This document shows, in pieces, positions 1 through 7,169 of a DNA stretch of 43,903 nt. The DNA is from Prolixibacteraceae bacterium (GTDB lineage: Bacteria > Bacteroidota > Bacteroidia > Bacteroidales > Prolixibacteraceae). The translations under genes and the position numbers were made by a program. The stretch is from contig CANJNY010000030.1 in the NCBI GenBank assembly GCA_947475715.1, forward strand, positions 1 through 43,903, in the 5' to 3' direction. Every line of letters begins with the position of its first letter. Position 1 is the first letter of the stretch. The notes beneath the pieces were generated by a model. It worked only from the letters and a program-made list of their open reading frames with translations. It made no database searches and had not been told where the DNA came from.

Positions 1-3000
1 ATTGGCTCGGCACTAACGTCGGGAAATATCCTCGTGGGAAGCAGTACCAATGTCGCTGCTGCAGTTGTTCCAACAGGCGATGTAACGATCACCAATACCG
101 GAGTCACCGCTATCGGTGCCGGAAAGGTCACCAATGCCCAGCTTGCAGGCTCGATCGACCTGACATCGAAAGTAACCGGTATCTTACCCGTCCTTAAAGG
201 AGGAACAGGAACCACCACTTCAACCGGTACAGGCAATGTGGTTCTATCCACATCACCAACCCTGGTAAACCCACTCCTGGGTACACCGACTTCCGGAGTA
301 GCCACCAACCTTACCGGATTGCCCCTTACCACTGGGGTCACCGGAACATTACCCATTGCCAATGGCGGGACAGGTGCGACAACAAAAACAGCTGCTTTTA
401 ATGCCTTGTCACCGATGACTGCCTCAGGCGATATTATTTATGGCGGAACATCGGGAGCCGGTACGGCACTTCCTAAAGGAGCAGACGGGCAGGTGTTGAC
501 ACTGGCCAGCGGAGTGCCAACATGGGCAGCAGCACCATCGGGTGGCGGAGCAGCAGCAGCCGGAACATTAACCGGTGCAACACTGGCTTCCAATGTGCTT
601 AGTTCCAGTTTAACCAGCGTTGGAACCTTAGCCAACTTAACCGTTACCAATGCCATTAACGGAAGTGTAACTGGAAATGCCGCAACAGCGACAACTGCAA
701 CAACAGCTAGCACAGCAACTTCGGCGACAAACATTGCCGGTGGAGCCGCAGGTTCTATACCCTACCAAACCGCCGCCGGCGCCACTTCCCTATTGGCAGC
801 GGCCACCGATGGTCAGGTATTAACCCTGGCAAGCGGAGTCCCTTCGTGGGTCTCCCCTTCCTCACTTCCTTCAGGCACCAGCAATCAAACCCTTCGCTAT
901 GATGGAACGAACTGGGTGGCTGATGGCAATATCACAAATGACGGCACTAACGTTTCAATAGGTAGTGGAAGTAGTGCAACGAATGGTTCTGTTGCTATTG
1001 GCAATAGTACAACTGCATCTGCAATATTCGCTACTGCGATAGGTAAGAGTACAACTGCAAATGCTCAATCGTCTACTGCATTGGGCCAAAATACAACTGC
1101 ATCAGCAATGTTCGCTACTGCTATGGGTTATGGTACAACTGCATCTGCACAGTCAGCTATTGCGATGGGTAATAATTCAAGAGCATCAGGACAGAACGCT
1201 ACTGCTATGGGTGATGGTACAACTGCATCAGGCAACAACGCTACTGCTATGGGTGGCAATACAACTGCATCAGCACAGTACGCTACTGCCATGGGGAACT
1301 TTACAACTGCATCCGGAATTTTCTCTACTGCTATGGGGAAGAATGTTTCAACCAATGGGAAAATGGGTTCATTTATTTTAGGTGATATTTCAACGGGGAC
1401 TACAACCAACTCAAGTGCCGACAACTCTTTTACTACCCGTTTCAATGGGGGATATAGCTTTTTCTCAGATGCTGATATAACCACAGGCAATGGAATGTTC
1501 CTTGCCGGTGGCCAATTAGGAATAGGCACAGCTTCGCCTGCTGAAAAATTAGATGTTCAGGGTGGTAATATCCAAACAAGCGGCACTGTTAAAGCCGGTA
1601 CAGTAACCTATCCGAATGCACATAATTCATCAGCCGGAGAGGTATTAACCATCGATTCAGTCGGCGTAGCCTCATGGGCAGCAGCCGCTGCCGGCGGATC
1701 GGGCGTTCCCTATACCGGAGCTACCGGAGCCGTTGATTTGGGCGCTTATGACTTAACAGTTAATGGAATAACGGTTGGGTCAAAAGGTTATATAAGTGCC
1801 CAGTCTTCGATAATGCTGGGTAATGGTGCAATCGTTGGAGATGTTGATGAGGCGACAGCGATCGGATACAATGCCAGTGCAACTGGAGATGGTTCAATTG
1901 CCATAGGATCTTCTGCCTCTGCAAATCAAACTTCAGGGATGGCTATAGGAAATAGTGCTACAAATGGTGGCTCATACAGTATGGCTATTGGATTGCAAGC
2001 TCACATTGGTTCCGGCGGTAATTATTCCACTAGTATTGGGTATGATTCAAATGCAGATAATAGCTATTCGATGGCCTTGGGAAATGGAGCATCGGCTACC
2101 GGAGATAACTCTACAGCACTGGGAAATGGCGCAATTGTTTCTGCAGCTAATTCAATTCAGCTGGGAAATACAGCCGTTACCAATGTAGCAACCAGCGGAA
2201 CACTTACTGCAGGGGCGGTTACGTATCCGAATACTGATGGTACTGCAGGACAGGTGCTAACGGCCAATGCCAACGGAATACCCACCTGGCAGGCGGCAAG
2301 CGGCGGATCGGGTGGCGGCGGAGCCGCCGCAGCCGGAACATTAACCGGTGCTGCGCTGGCATCCAACGTGCTTAGTTCAAGTTTAACCACCGTTGGAGTG
2401 CTGACGAATGCCACGGTTCAGGGAAAAGTAGTTGTTGGTGCTGCTACCGAAACATCATCGTCTGCAGTGCTGGAGGCCACATCAACAACACAGGGATTTC
2501 TGCCTCCACGTATGTCCTATGATAATAAAATAGCAATTTTAGTGCCGGCTCAGGGGTTGATGATTTACTGCACCGACTGCGGCGCGAAAGGGGAACCCGA
2601 ATATTACAATGGCACAGAATGGGTAAATATGGTTGGAAGTCCGGCAGCAGCACAATCTCTAAAAATCGGATCTAGTTATCAGGGAGGTATAATTGCGTAC
2701 ATCTATCTGCCCGCAGATGGCGGATATGTTAATGGTGAAGTTCATGGAATAATCGCCGCACCTGTGGACCAAAGTACAGGTGCTATGTTAAGTGACGGTG
2801 ATAGTCCGTCAGGAGCCCCAGGATTTGCTATGGCAATAGCTGCTGATTATAGAGGTGGTGATTATACCGATTGGGGTGTACCCAATAAAGATCAGTTAAA
2901 TAAATTATATCTAAATAAAACGGCTATTGGTGTTTTTAGCACTAATGGCTATTGGACTAGAACCCCCAATGGAGATGGTTATGCCTGGTCCCAATCCTTC

Positions 3001-3069
3001 CTCGATGGTTCACAGAATGACACCTCGAACAATACTTTATTAAGCGTTCGTGCGGTCAGAACTTTTTAA
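1..3069 (+). CDS. Large YadA-head-like / fibre-like repeat protein with DUF1566-like C-terminus (5' end outside window)
   Basis: The frame is open to base 1, so the true start lies outside the window; the GTG at 34 is only an internal codon. The visible ~1,020 residues are very rich in Gly, Ala, Thr and Ser. The first third has glycine-rich segments like phage tail-fibre proteins (GGTGTTT, GQVLTLASGVPTW). Two clusters of 14-residue repeats of the type ATAMGxxTTASAxx (bases about 960-1340 and 1800-2190) match the left-handed beta-roll heads of YadA/Hep_Hag trimeric adhesins, and QLGNTAVTNV closes the second cluster. The last ~130 residues, with the pattern YWTRTPNGDG, WSQSFLDGS and VRAVRTF, resemble DUF1566, a domain seen at the end of many Bacteroidota surface proteins. 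No YadA membrane anchor is visible. Likely extracellular; ligand unknown. The small exported protein 24 bp downstream is probably co-transcribed. Confidence 0.8.
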   Translation: MGSALTSGNILVGSSTNVAAAVVPTGDVTITNTGVTAIGAGKVTNAQLAGSIDLTSKVTGILPVLKGGTGTTTSTGTGNVVLSTSPTLVNPLLGTPTSGVATNLTGLPLTTGVTGTLPIANGGTGATTKTAAFNALSPMTASGDIIYGGTSGAGTALPKGADGQVLTLASGVPTWAAAPSGGGAAAAGTLTGATLASNVLSSSLTSVGTLANLTVTNAINGSVTGNAATATTATTASTATSATNIAGGAAGSIPYQTAAGATSLLAAATDGQVLTLASGVPSWVSPSSLPSGTSNQTLRYDGTNWVADGNITNDGTNVSIGSGSSATNGSVAIGNSTTASAIFATAIGKSTTANAQSSTALGQNTTASAMFATAMGYGTTASAQSAIAMGNNSRASGQNATAMGDGTTASGNNATAMGGNTTASAQYATAMGNFTTASGIFSTAMGKNVSTNGKMGSFILGDISTGTTTNSSADNSFTTRFNGGYSFFSDADITTGNGMFLAGGQLGIGTASPAEKLDVQGGNIQTSGTVKAGTVTYPNAHNSSAGEVLTIDSVGVASWAAAAAGGSGVPYTGATGAVDLGAYDLTVNGITVGSKGYISAQSSIMLGNGAIVGDVDEATAIGYNASATGDGSIAIGSSASANQTSGMAIGNSATNGGSYSMAIGLQAHIGSGGNYSTSIGYDSNADNSYSMALGNGASATGDNSTALGNGAIVSAANSIQLGNTAVTNVATSGTLTAGAVTYPNTDGTAGQVLTANANGIPTWQAASGGSGGGGAAAAGTLTGAALASNVLSSSLTTVGVLTNATVQGKVVVGAATETSSSAVLEATSTTQGFLPPRMSYDNKIAILVPAQGLMIYCTDCGAKGEPEYYNGTEWVNMVGSPAAAQSLKIGSSYQGGIIAYIYLPADGGYVNGEVHGIIAAPVDQSTGAMLSDGDSPSGAPGFAMAIAADYRGGDYTDWGVPNKDQLNKLYLNKTAIGVFSTNGYWTRTPNGDGYAWSQSFLDGSQNDTSNNTLLSVRAVRTF
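541..628 (+). repeat. Intragenic direct repeat, copy 1
   Basis: This segment encodes a linker starting GGGAAAAGTLTGATLASN. It is repeated about 1.8 kb later in the same gene (2311-2400) with mostly synonymous changes. Both copies follow a segment of the type GQVLT and precede a new block, so the gene probably grew by duplication of a module. Confidence 0.75.
960..1340 (+). repeat. 42-bp coding tandem repeat (YadA-head-like)
   Basis: About nine diverged 42-bp units recur in frame, with the core ACAACTGCATC followed some 14 bases later by a CTACTGCTATGGG-type core. Each unit encodes 14 residues ending in ATAMG or a close variant. The 14-residue period is that of the trimeric autotransporter head beta-roll. 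Copy number could change by slippage. Confidence 0.75.
2311..2400 (+). repeat. Intragenic direct repeat, copy 2
   Basis: Second copy of the linker at 541-628, encoding GGGGAAAAGTLTGAALASN. It lies just before the C-terminal part of the protein. The sequence shared with copy 1 is long enough to be a recombination site within the gene. Confidence 0.75.
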
Positions 3070-3093
3070 TGCTAAAAAAATTAAAAAAACAAC

Positions 3094-3354
3094 ATGAAAA
3101 CAAAGATGATCATCATCGCCGCTGCCGGATTTGTGGCATTGGCATCGCTAACCACCGAGAAGGTTTACACGCTTAAGTTCCCCGAAGCAGATCTGAACCT
3201 GCATTACAAAAACTTAACCATCATCCGGGATATCGCCTCGAAAAGTAACCTTCCGCATCAGGAAGTGCTCTTTATCACCACCAGCATCGACAGCCTGCAG
3301 AGGGATATATCCACACAGGTGAAGGGGCAGCTTGAGCCACCGGCTAAGAAGTAA
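3094..3354 (+). CDS. Small exported hypothetical protein (86 aa)
   Basis: The protein starts MKTKMIIIAAAGFVALASLT, a clear N-terminal signal or anchor segment, and ends in a short charged tail (PPAKK). No known domain is recognised. Residues 25-80 look mixed alpha/beta with amphipathic stretches. It lies 24 bp after the large fibre-like gene on the same strand with no terminator between, so the two are probably one transcript; a role in export or assembly of the large protein is only a guess. The stop is followed by a strong hairpin (3376-3420) that may end the transcript. Confidence 0.65.
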   Translation: MKTKMIIIAAAGFVALASLTTEKVYTLKFPEADLNLHYKNLTIIRDIASKSNLPHQEVLFITTSIDSLQRDISTQVKGQLEPPAKK

Positions 3355-3375
3355 ATTAAGTAACCGGGTGAATTG

Positions 3376-3420
3376 AGTGACCGGGAGAATGTTCGTGATT
3401 TGAACATTCACCCGGTCACT
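3376..3420 (+). terminator. Strong hairpin after the fibre operon (terminator-like, no U tract)
   Basis: The arms AGTGACCGGGAGAATGTTC and GAACATTCACCCGGTCACT pair over 19 positions with one mismatch around a 7-nt loop. It begins 22 bp after the stop of the small exported gene. Neither side carries a run of T, so it may stabilise the 3' end of the mRNA or be a mobile palindromic repeat rather than a classical intrinsic terminator. Confidence 0.5.
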
Positions 3421-3451
3421 GCTTTGAAACGAGTTGATTTGTCGTTGTTCT

Positions 3452-3650
3452 AATGGAGCTAAATCTGAATCAAAGATCAGCGAAGCTAATAACCTCCGGT
3501 GTATCTTGTGGAACCGGAGGATGAAAGAGCCCCGAAGGGGTTCCATCCTTGCAGGACTGTGTTTTTATCAGTTTTATTTAAGTGGTTTTGCAACCGGTGA
3601 CCATGCCTGACTGAGTGTTCAACCACTATGTGGATGAGGCAAAAACGGCG
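3452..3650 (+). repeat. Intergenic repeat, copy A
   Basis: Shared landmarks with copy B, in order, are GAGCTAAATCNGAAT, GCCCCNAAGGGGTTC, a CTTATC/TTTATC-NGTTTT stretch, CGGTGACCATG, GAGTGTTCAACCAC and a purine-rich AAAANCGGC segment. It contains the small palindrome CCACTATGTGG at 3623-3633. The copies are clearly related but decayed, as expected for a dispersed non-coding repeat. Confidence 0.65.
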
Positions 3651-3718
3651 AAGTACTCCCACCATTACCCTCTGCAAGATATGTGGGACCCCGGTAGCGA
3701 AAAGTCCTTTCGATTATA

Positions 3719-4123
3719 CTAGGCAAATGAAATATTCCTTAATTCTTCCGCATACTTTTTTAAACCCGATTCAATCCGTTCAGTCACCTTTCGGCTTGGT
3801 TTTTTAATTCCTGCAACATATTGCCTCATAAGGCTTTGGTTGATTCCAGAAATCCTCGCAAGACTTGTTTGATTAATTAGTCCATTATAACCTTCAAGTA
3901 GTGTAGGGATATCCTGAAAAACATAGTAAAAATCATATGGCTCATTCATCCATTCAGCACGTTCCTCCTCATACAACCCATTAATGTGAAAGGTAATACC
4001 AACTTGTAAATCACGTTTAAGCTTCCCGATTGAATCACGAGCTATAACATATCCATCAACTTCGGGCAAATGAGCTGACACTCCAATGCCTGCCTTACTT
4101 ACTATTACCTTTAGTATTTTCAT
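3719..4123 (-). CDS. Orphan HicB-like antitoxin with C-terminal helix-turn-helix
   Basis: The 134-aa protein has a HicB-like N-terminal half starting MKILKVIVSKAGIGVSAHLP, a partial RNase-H-like fold that in HicB proteins binds the HicA toxin. An XRE-type helix-turn-helix follows at about residues 85-125 (LARISGINQSLMRQYVAGIK). This arrangement is common in Bacteroidota, where the protein would repress its own promoter. No HicA-like frame of ~60 residues is visible on either side, so it appears to be an orphan. It is isolated and flanked on both sides by repeat copies, which suggests an unstable or acquired spot. The family assignment is fairly firm; present function is not. Confidence 0.75.
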   Translation of the reverse strand: MKILKVIVSKAGIGVSAHLPEVDGYVIARDSIGKLKRDLQVGITFHINGLYEEERAEWMNEPYDFYYVFQDIPTLLEGYNGLINQTSLARISGINQSLMRQYVAGIKKPSRKVTERIESGLKKYAEELRNISFA

Positions 4124-4365
4124 TTTTAAAAAATATTTCGTGTCATATCAATATTCATTCTGCAAAATCCTTAAATCTTAATAACCTCCTTTACTTTAAA
4201 TACTCTTTTCATGGAAAAGATATTACCTGAACAAAAGTAACTAATTTTGCTACTAACTGCAAGTCCAGATTAAGAAAAATAAAAAATGCAACAAACGCTC
4301 CAAGATAACATGGAGGACTAAAACTAAAATGCTTAACGAGCTATTTTCCCTATGCACTGAAAGAG

Positions 4366-4720
4366 CTAAATCGGAATAAGAGGCTGTCTAAAAACTCTGT
4401 GACGCCCGGTGAATCCGCTGTTTAACTAATTATATTACATAGCCAACAGTGCAGGCACAGTGTCACACAGAGCTAGAAAGCTGTTTTTTAGGCTTTTTAG
4501 ACACCCACATGAAAAGGCAAATGCAAGTGCCCCAAAGGGGTTCAAACCTGGAAGGGCACTGTTCTTATCCGTTTTCTTTTCATGGGTTGGCATCCACGGT
4601 GACCATGTGTGGCAGAGAGTGTTCAACCACTTCGTGGCTGGGGAAAAAGCGGCAATGCATTCCATACCCCCGGTTACGCAAGCTTCACCGGGGGTTATTG
4701 AGATTTGGCCACTTCGTGGC
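4366..4720 (+). repeat. Intergenic repeat, copy B (interrupted)
   Basis: This copy matches copy A at GAGCTAAATC, GCCCCAAAGGGGTTC, CGGTGACCATG and GAGTGTTCAACCAC. It carries two compact palindromes, CCACTTCGTGG at 4627-4637 and GCCACTTCGTGGC at 4708-4720, and a hairpin of ACCCCCGGT and ACCGGGGGT (4666-4674 and 4687-4695). The palindromes have the same layout, a short stem with 3-nt loop, as the REP copies beside the transposase gene at 38168. Confidence 0.6.
4383..4503. mobile_element. MITE-like or decayed IS remnant, about 120 bp
   Basis: Perfect 10-bp inverted ends TGTCTAAAAA (4385-4394) and TTTTTAGACA (4494-4503) are followed inward by a second pairing block, CTCTGTGAC (4395-4403) with GTCACACAGAG (4462-4472). 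The left end GAGGCTGTCTAAAAA resembles IS ends common in Bacteroidota. No transposase is encoded. The segment sits inside repeat copy B where copy A has different sequence, so it looks like an insertion. Confidence 0.5.
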
Positions 4721-4787
4721 GAAGAAATAGGTTGGAATATCGCCTAACACGTAGACCATATGATATCGCTTACCATCAACCAAACTT

Positions 4788-4830
4788 TTCGTGCCTTTTT
4801 GGTGCCTTGGTGTTTTGGTGGCAGAAAAGA
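4788..4830 (-). repeat. Dispersed GTGCC/TTGGTGGC repeat, copy 1
   Basis: The core GTGCCTTTTTGGTGCCTTGG followed by TTTTGGTGGC is repeated at 7557-7600 with a few changes. Both copies lie just past the 3' end of a minus-strand gene in the same orientation, so they would be in the 3' untranslated part of those transcripts. Confidence 0.5.
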
Positions 4831-4833
4831 ATT

Positions 4834-6579
4834 TTACTTAAGTTTGAATTGTATCGGTATCGTATAAGCCACATCAACCGCCTTACCCTGTTGTTTGCCG
4901 GGCTGCCAATCGGGCATCAGTCCAACTACCCGAAGCGCCTCAGCATCCATATCCGCCTCAACCCCCTTGACAACTTTTGATTCCTCAACTTTTCCTGTAC
5001 TTTTGATGATAAAGCTAACAACCACGGTTCCCTGAACATTGGAAATTCTTGCCTGAGCGGGATACTTAATATTCTCGCCCAGAAATTTCATAAGAGCGTT
5101 AAACCCTCCAATGTATTGGGGCATTTCCTCAACCACAACAAAGGGCTCATTTGACTTTTTCAGATGATCTTCAACCTCCTTTTTCAAGGTTAGCTCTATT
5201 ACACCATATTTCCCTTTTTCTCCATATTTATCAATTGCGGTCTGATCCTTTAAAACATTAATCGACTCGATTGTTTCAGGATTTAACCTATCCATCTTCA
5301 CTTTGTCGATAATAACGCCATCAAGGACTATTAACGGAGGATACTTTGAATCAAAAGATTTATGATTTTCACTATTGGCTAACTGAGATGATGGTAAATT
5401 CTCAGAAGCTCCATTACCAACAACCATCACTTTTTCAATCCCTATTGATGCCCGCTCCAACTTAATCATCATGGGATTTTCTCTGTCAGCTTTGGAAAGA
5501 ACAGTTTCATATCCAATGTATGAAAAAACCAGTTCGCCGTTCTGAGGGACATCTGTTAATTTGAATTTTCCATTTTCGTCGGTAGTAGTTCCCATAGTCG
5601 AACCTCTCAAGATTACGGAGGTCCCTGCCAAAGGTTTTCCATCCGGATTGACAACGGTACCTGTAGCGGTAACTTTGCTTTCCTGACTATTATTCATCAG
5701 ATTCGTGAAATCAGATTTTGCGTCAGGCGCGGAGATGTATTCAGGTTTCGCAAAGGCATAGAATACCAATGCCATAAGTGGCACGATAAGCAGCAGCCGA
5801 AGTTTTCTTAATGGGGAATGTATGTGATTTTTCATCATCTTAAATCTTTTTTTATTCAGTGAATAATTAAATGAATTAGCCAGGCTGATAACCGGTGCCC
5901 CAAGAAGCTGGTTCAGCAGTGTCGCCCGGTAAATTGCCGGATCGGAAGTGTTTTGCAGCGCCTTCTCATCGGCCAGGTATTCATGGTTTTGCCTGATCAG
6001 GTGGGCGTATACCCACACGAAAGGATTAAACCACTGCACCATACAGAGGAGCTCCGCAAGTAATAAATCGAACCAGTGCCTTTGCCGGATATGTTCCAGC
6101 TCATGATTCACAATCTCCCTCGTTTCAACATCAGACGTTGAAGGATTGACAAAAACGTAGGAGAAAAATGAAAACGAGGCAGCATAAGCGGTCGTGCGAA
6201 CAAGTTTTACAGCACCGGTAACCTCATAACCGGCTTTTCGCAGTTTCAGGATAACTTTTAAATTTTGCCAAAAAAGCCTGAATGCCAGCCAGCCGATTCC
6301 AACAACGTATAACCAATAATAGATAGGAATTACCGGGGCCGGAGTTTCAATAACCTTTGCCGACAAACCCGAAATTGCAATGGTTCCGGTTGTTGAAGGA
6401 ATGATAACAGCATAATGCCAGGTAAACAATGGGAAAACAAGCGAGGCAACAATCCCCGAAAGAAGGTAAATCCGATTCAATTGAAAATACCGTTCATTAC
6501 GTAAAACAGCCAGAAAAACAAGGGTAAAACCTGTCAGCCAGACGGCCGATTTTAAAAGGTAGAAGCCAAAAGTTTCCAT
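4834..6579 (-). CDS. BlaR1-like M56 membrane metalloprotease with carboxypeptidase-regulatory, plug-like and TonB_C domains
   Basis: The 581-aa protein has hydrophobic segments near residues 5-25, 38-58 and 86-105 and another at 262-278. Between the third and fourth is the zinc-protease motif HELEH (159-163) with a downstream ADE motif near 203-205, both typical of M56 sensors. A CarboxypepD_reg-like domain follows (about 303-375), then a stretch like a TonB-receptor plug (PLIVLDGV to KYGVIEL, 415-463), then a TonB C-terminal domain (488-580). The partner blaI gene ends 1 bp before this start. In the family, the sensor detects an envelope signal and its protease triggers loss of the BlaI repressor. 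The signal here is unknown; no beta-lactamase gene is in the window. The extra domains are a Bacteroidota form of the family and suggest an added envelope role. Confidence 0.85.
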   Translation of the reverse strand: METFGFYLLKSAVWLTGFTLVFLAVLRNERYFQLNRIYLLSGIVASLVFPLFTWHYAVIIPSTTGTIAISGLSAKVIETPAPVIPIYYWLYVVGIGWLAFRLFWQNLKVILKLRKAGYEVTGAVKLVRTTAYAASFSFFSYVFVNPSTSDVETREIVNHELEHIRQRHWFDLLLAELLCMVQWFNPFVWVYAHLIRQNHEYLADEKALQNTSDPAIYRATLLNQLLGAPVISLANSFNYSLNKKRFKMMKNHIHSPLRKLRLLLIVPLMALVFYAFAKPEYISAPDAKSDFTNLMNNSQESKVTATGTVVNPDGKPLAGTSVILRGSTMGTTTDENGKFKLTDVPQNGELVFSYIGYETVLSKADRENPMMIKLERASIGIEKVMVVGNGASENLPSSQLANSENHKSFDSKYPPLIVLDGVIIDKVKMDRLNPETIESINVLKDQTAIDKYGEKGKYGVIELTLKKEVEDHLKKSNEPFVVVEEMPQYIGGFNALMKFLGENIKYPAQARISNVQGTVVVSFIIKSTGKVEESKVVKGVEADMDAEALRVVGLMPDWQPGKQQGKAVDVAYTIPIQFKLK

Positions 6580-6580
6580 A

Positions 6581-6958
6581 TTATTCTGTTTTTTTTCGTT
6601 TCGCTAATTCCATCTTTGTATCCTCAAGCAGTTGTTCAAGATCTTTGATCGACAGGTCCTTTTCGCGGGCAAAGTAGGATGCCATGGCGGGAAATGAATT
6701 ATTGAAATAATCGTGAAGCAACCCGAAAAGCTGCTTGCCTGAATATTCATTTTTCATCACCAGCGGGTAGTAAACAAATACTTTTCCATAATCTTTGTGT
6801 CCGACAAAACCTTTTTTCTCAAGTATCCTGATCACAGTAGATACCGTATTCCGTGCAGGCTTTGGTTCATCAAACCGGTCGCGAACCTCCTTGACCAATC
6901 CCTCTCCCATCTCCCACAGGATCTGCATCACCTGTTCTTCTGCTTTTGTTAATTGCAT
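6581..6958 (-). CDS. BlaI/MecI-family transcriptional repressor
   Basis: At 125 residues this is the normal length for BlaI/MecI/CopY repressors. The winged helix-turn-helix spans about residues 3-72, with LTKAEEQVMQILWEMGEG at the start and RNTVSTVIRILEKKGFVGH as recognition region. The C-terminal part should form the dimer and hold the site cleaved or released after sensor activation. It precedes the BlaR1-like gene by 1 bp in the same direction, so both are one operon. Two matching inverted repeats of the type ACTAT-N4-ATAGT lie upstream (7001-7014, 7041-7054), the first inside the predicted promoter, which predicts autorepression. Confidence 0.9.
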   Translation of the reverse strand: MQLTKAEEQVMQILWEMGEGLVKEVRDRFDEPKPARNTVSTVIRILEKKGFVGHKDYGKVFVYYPLVMKNEYSGKQLFGLLHDYFNNSFPAMASYFAREKDLSIKDLEQLLEDTKMELAKRKKTE

Positions 6959-6990
6959 TGCCTTAATTTTTAATTGTCAATCCTTCAGTG

Positions 6991-7021
6991 CAAACATACA
7001 ACTATATTTATAGTCATACAA
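6991..7021 (-). promoter_or_regulatory. Bacteroidota-type promoter of the blaI-blaR operon
   Basis: Read on the minus strand, a TTG (7021-7019) is followed after 20 bp by TATGTTTG (6998-6991), a full match to the Bacteroidota -7 box TAnnTTTG. The predicted start would be near 6985, leaving a short leader before the blaI start codon at 6958. The spacer contains the first operator. Confidence 0.65.
7001..7014. promoter_or_regulatory. Candidate BlaI operator 1
   Basis: ACTATATTTATAGT is a perfect inverted repeat (ACTATA/TATAGT) lying between the -33 and -7 elements of the promoter. Bound repressor would block RNA polymerase directly. It shares 13 of 14 bases with the second site. Confidence 0.6.
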
Positions 7022-7040
7022 GTGTTTTGGGGATTATTTG

Positions 7041-7054
7041 ACTATCTTTATAGT
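7041..7054. promoter_or_regulatory. Candidate BlaI operator 2
   Basis: ACTATCTTTATAGT differs from operator 1 by one base. The centres are exactly 40 bp apart, close to four helical turns, so two repressor dimers would lie on the same face of the DNA. It is upstream of the promoter rather than inside it. Confidence 0.5.
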
Positions 7055-7141
7055 TAAAAATAAATTACAGGTTTCGAATGCATGAATAGTCCTGTAAAAT
7101 ACTTATCCAAACTTCGTATTTAAAGGTTTAGCCAGGATTCT

Positions 7142-7169
7142 GTAGAGACGCACAGCTGTGCATCTCTAC
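7142..7169 (-). repeat. 28-bp palindromic repeat
   Basis: The arms GTAGAGACGCACAG and CTGTGCATCTCTAC pair over 14 positions with one C/A mismatch, which becomes a G-U pair if transcribed from the minus strand. Similar GTAGAGACGCAC palindromes are, from general knowledge, dispersed in many genomes; only one copy is present here. Confidence 0.55.

Larger units (their letters stand above)
3355..3718. other. Gene-free stretch with hairpin and degenerate repeat copy A
   Basis: No convincing gene is present. The stretch holds the hairpin at 3376-3420 and, from about 3452 to 3650, a diverged copy of the intergenic repeat that occurs again at 4366-4720. Short open frames here are by-products of the repeat. 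Confidence 0.6.
4124..4833. other. Gene-free stretch: MITE-like insert, repeat copy B, dispersed GTGCC repeat
   Basis: No credible gene is present in 710 bp. From 4366 to about 4720 lies copy B of the intergenic repeat, interrupted at 4383-4503 by a short segment with inverted ends. A separate dispersed motif follows at 4788-4830. The overlapping short frames between 4435 and 4980 have low-complexity, repeat-derived products and are not genes. Confidence 0.6.

Noticed and set aside
34-36. GTG as start of the first gene
   Set aside because: The frame is open back to base 1 with sequence of the same repeat character, so the gene begins outside the window.
1128-1529. 133-codon minus-strand frame in the repeat-rich gene
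   Set aside because: The 14-residue periodicity is that of the plus-strand tandem repeat; low-complexity shadow.
3486-3677. Minus-strand frame of 63 codons
   Set aside because: Its product resembles that of the frame in repeat copy B (shared NPFGAL stretch) only because both are translations of the same non-coding repeat.
4435-4980. Several overlapping frames of 76-95 codons on both strands
   Set aside because: They lie in the degenerate intergenic repeat, overlap each other, and the rightmost overlaps the end of the BlaR1-like gene; products look like translated repeat.
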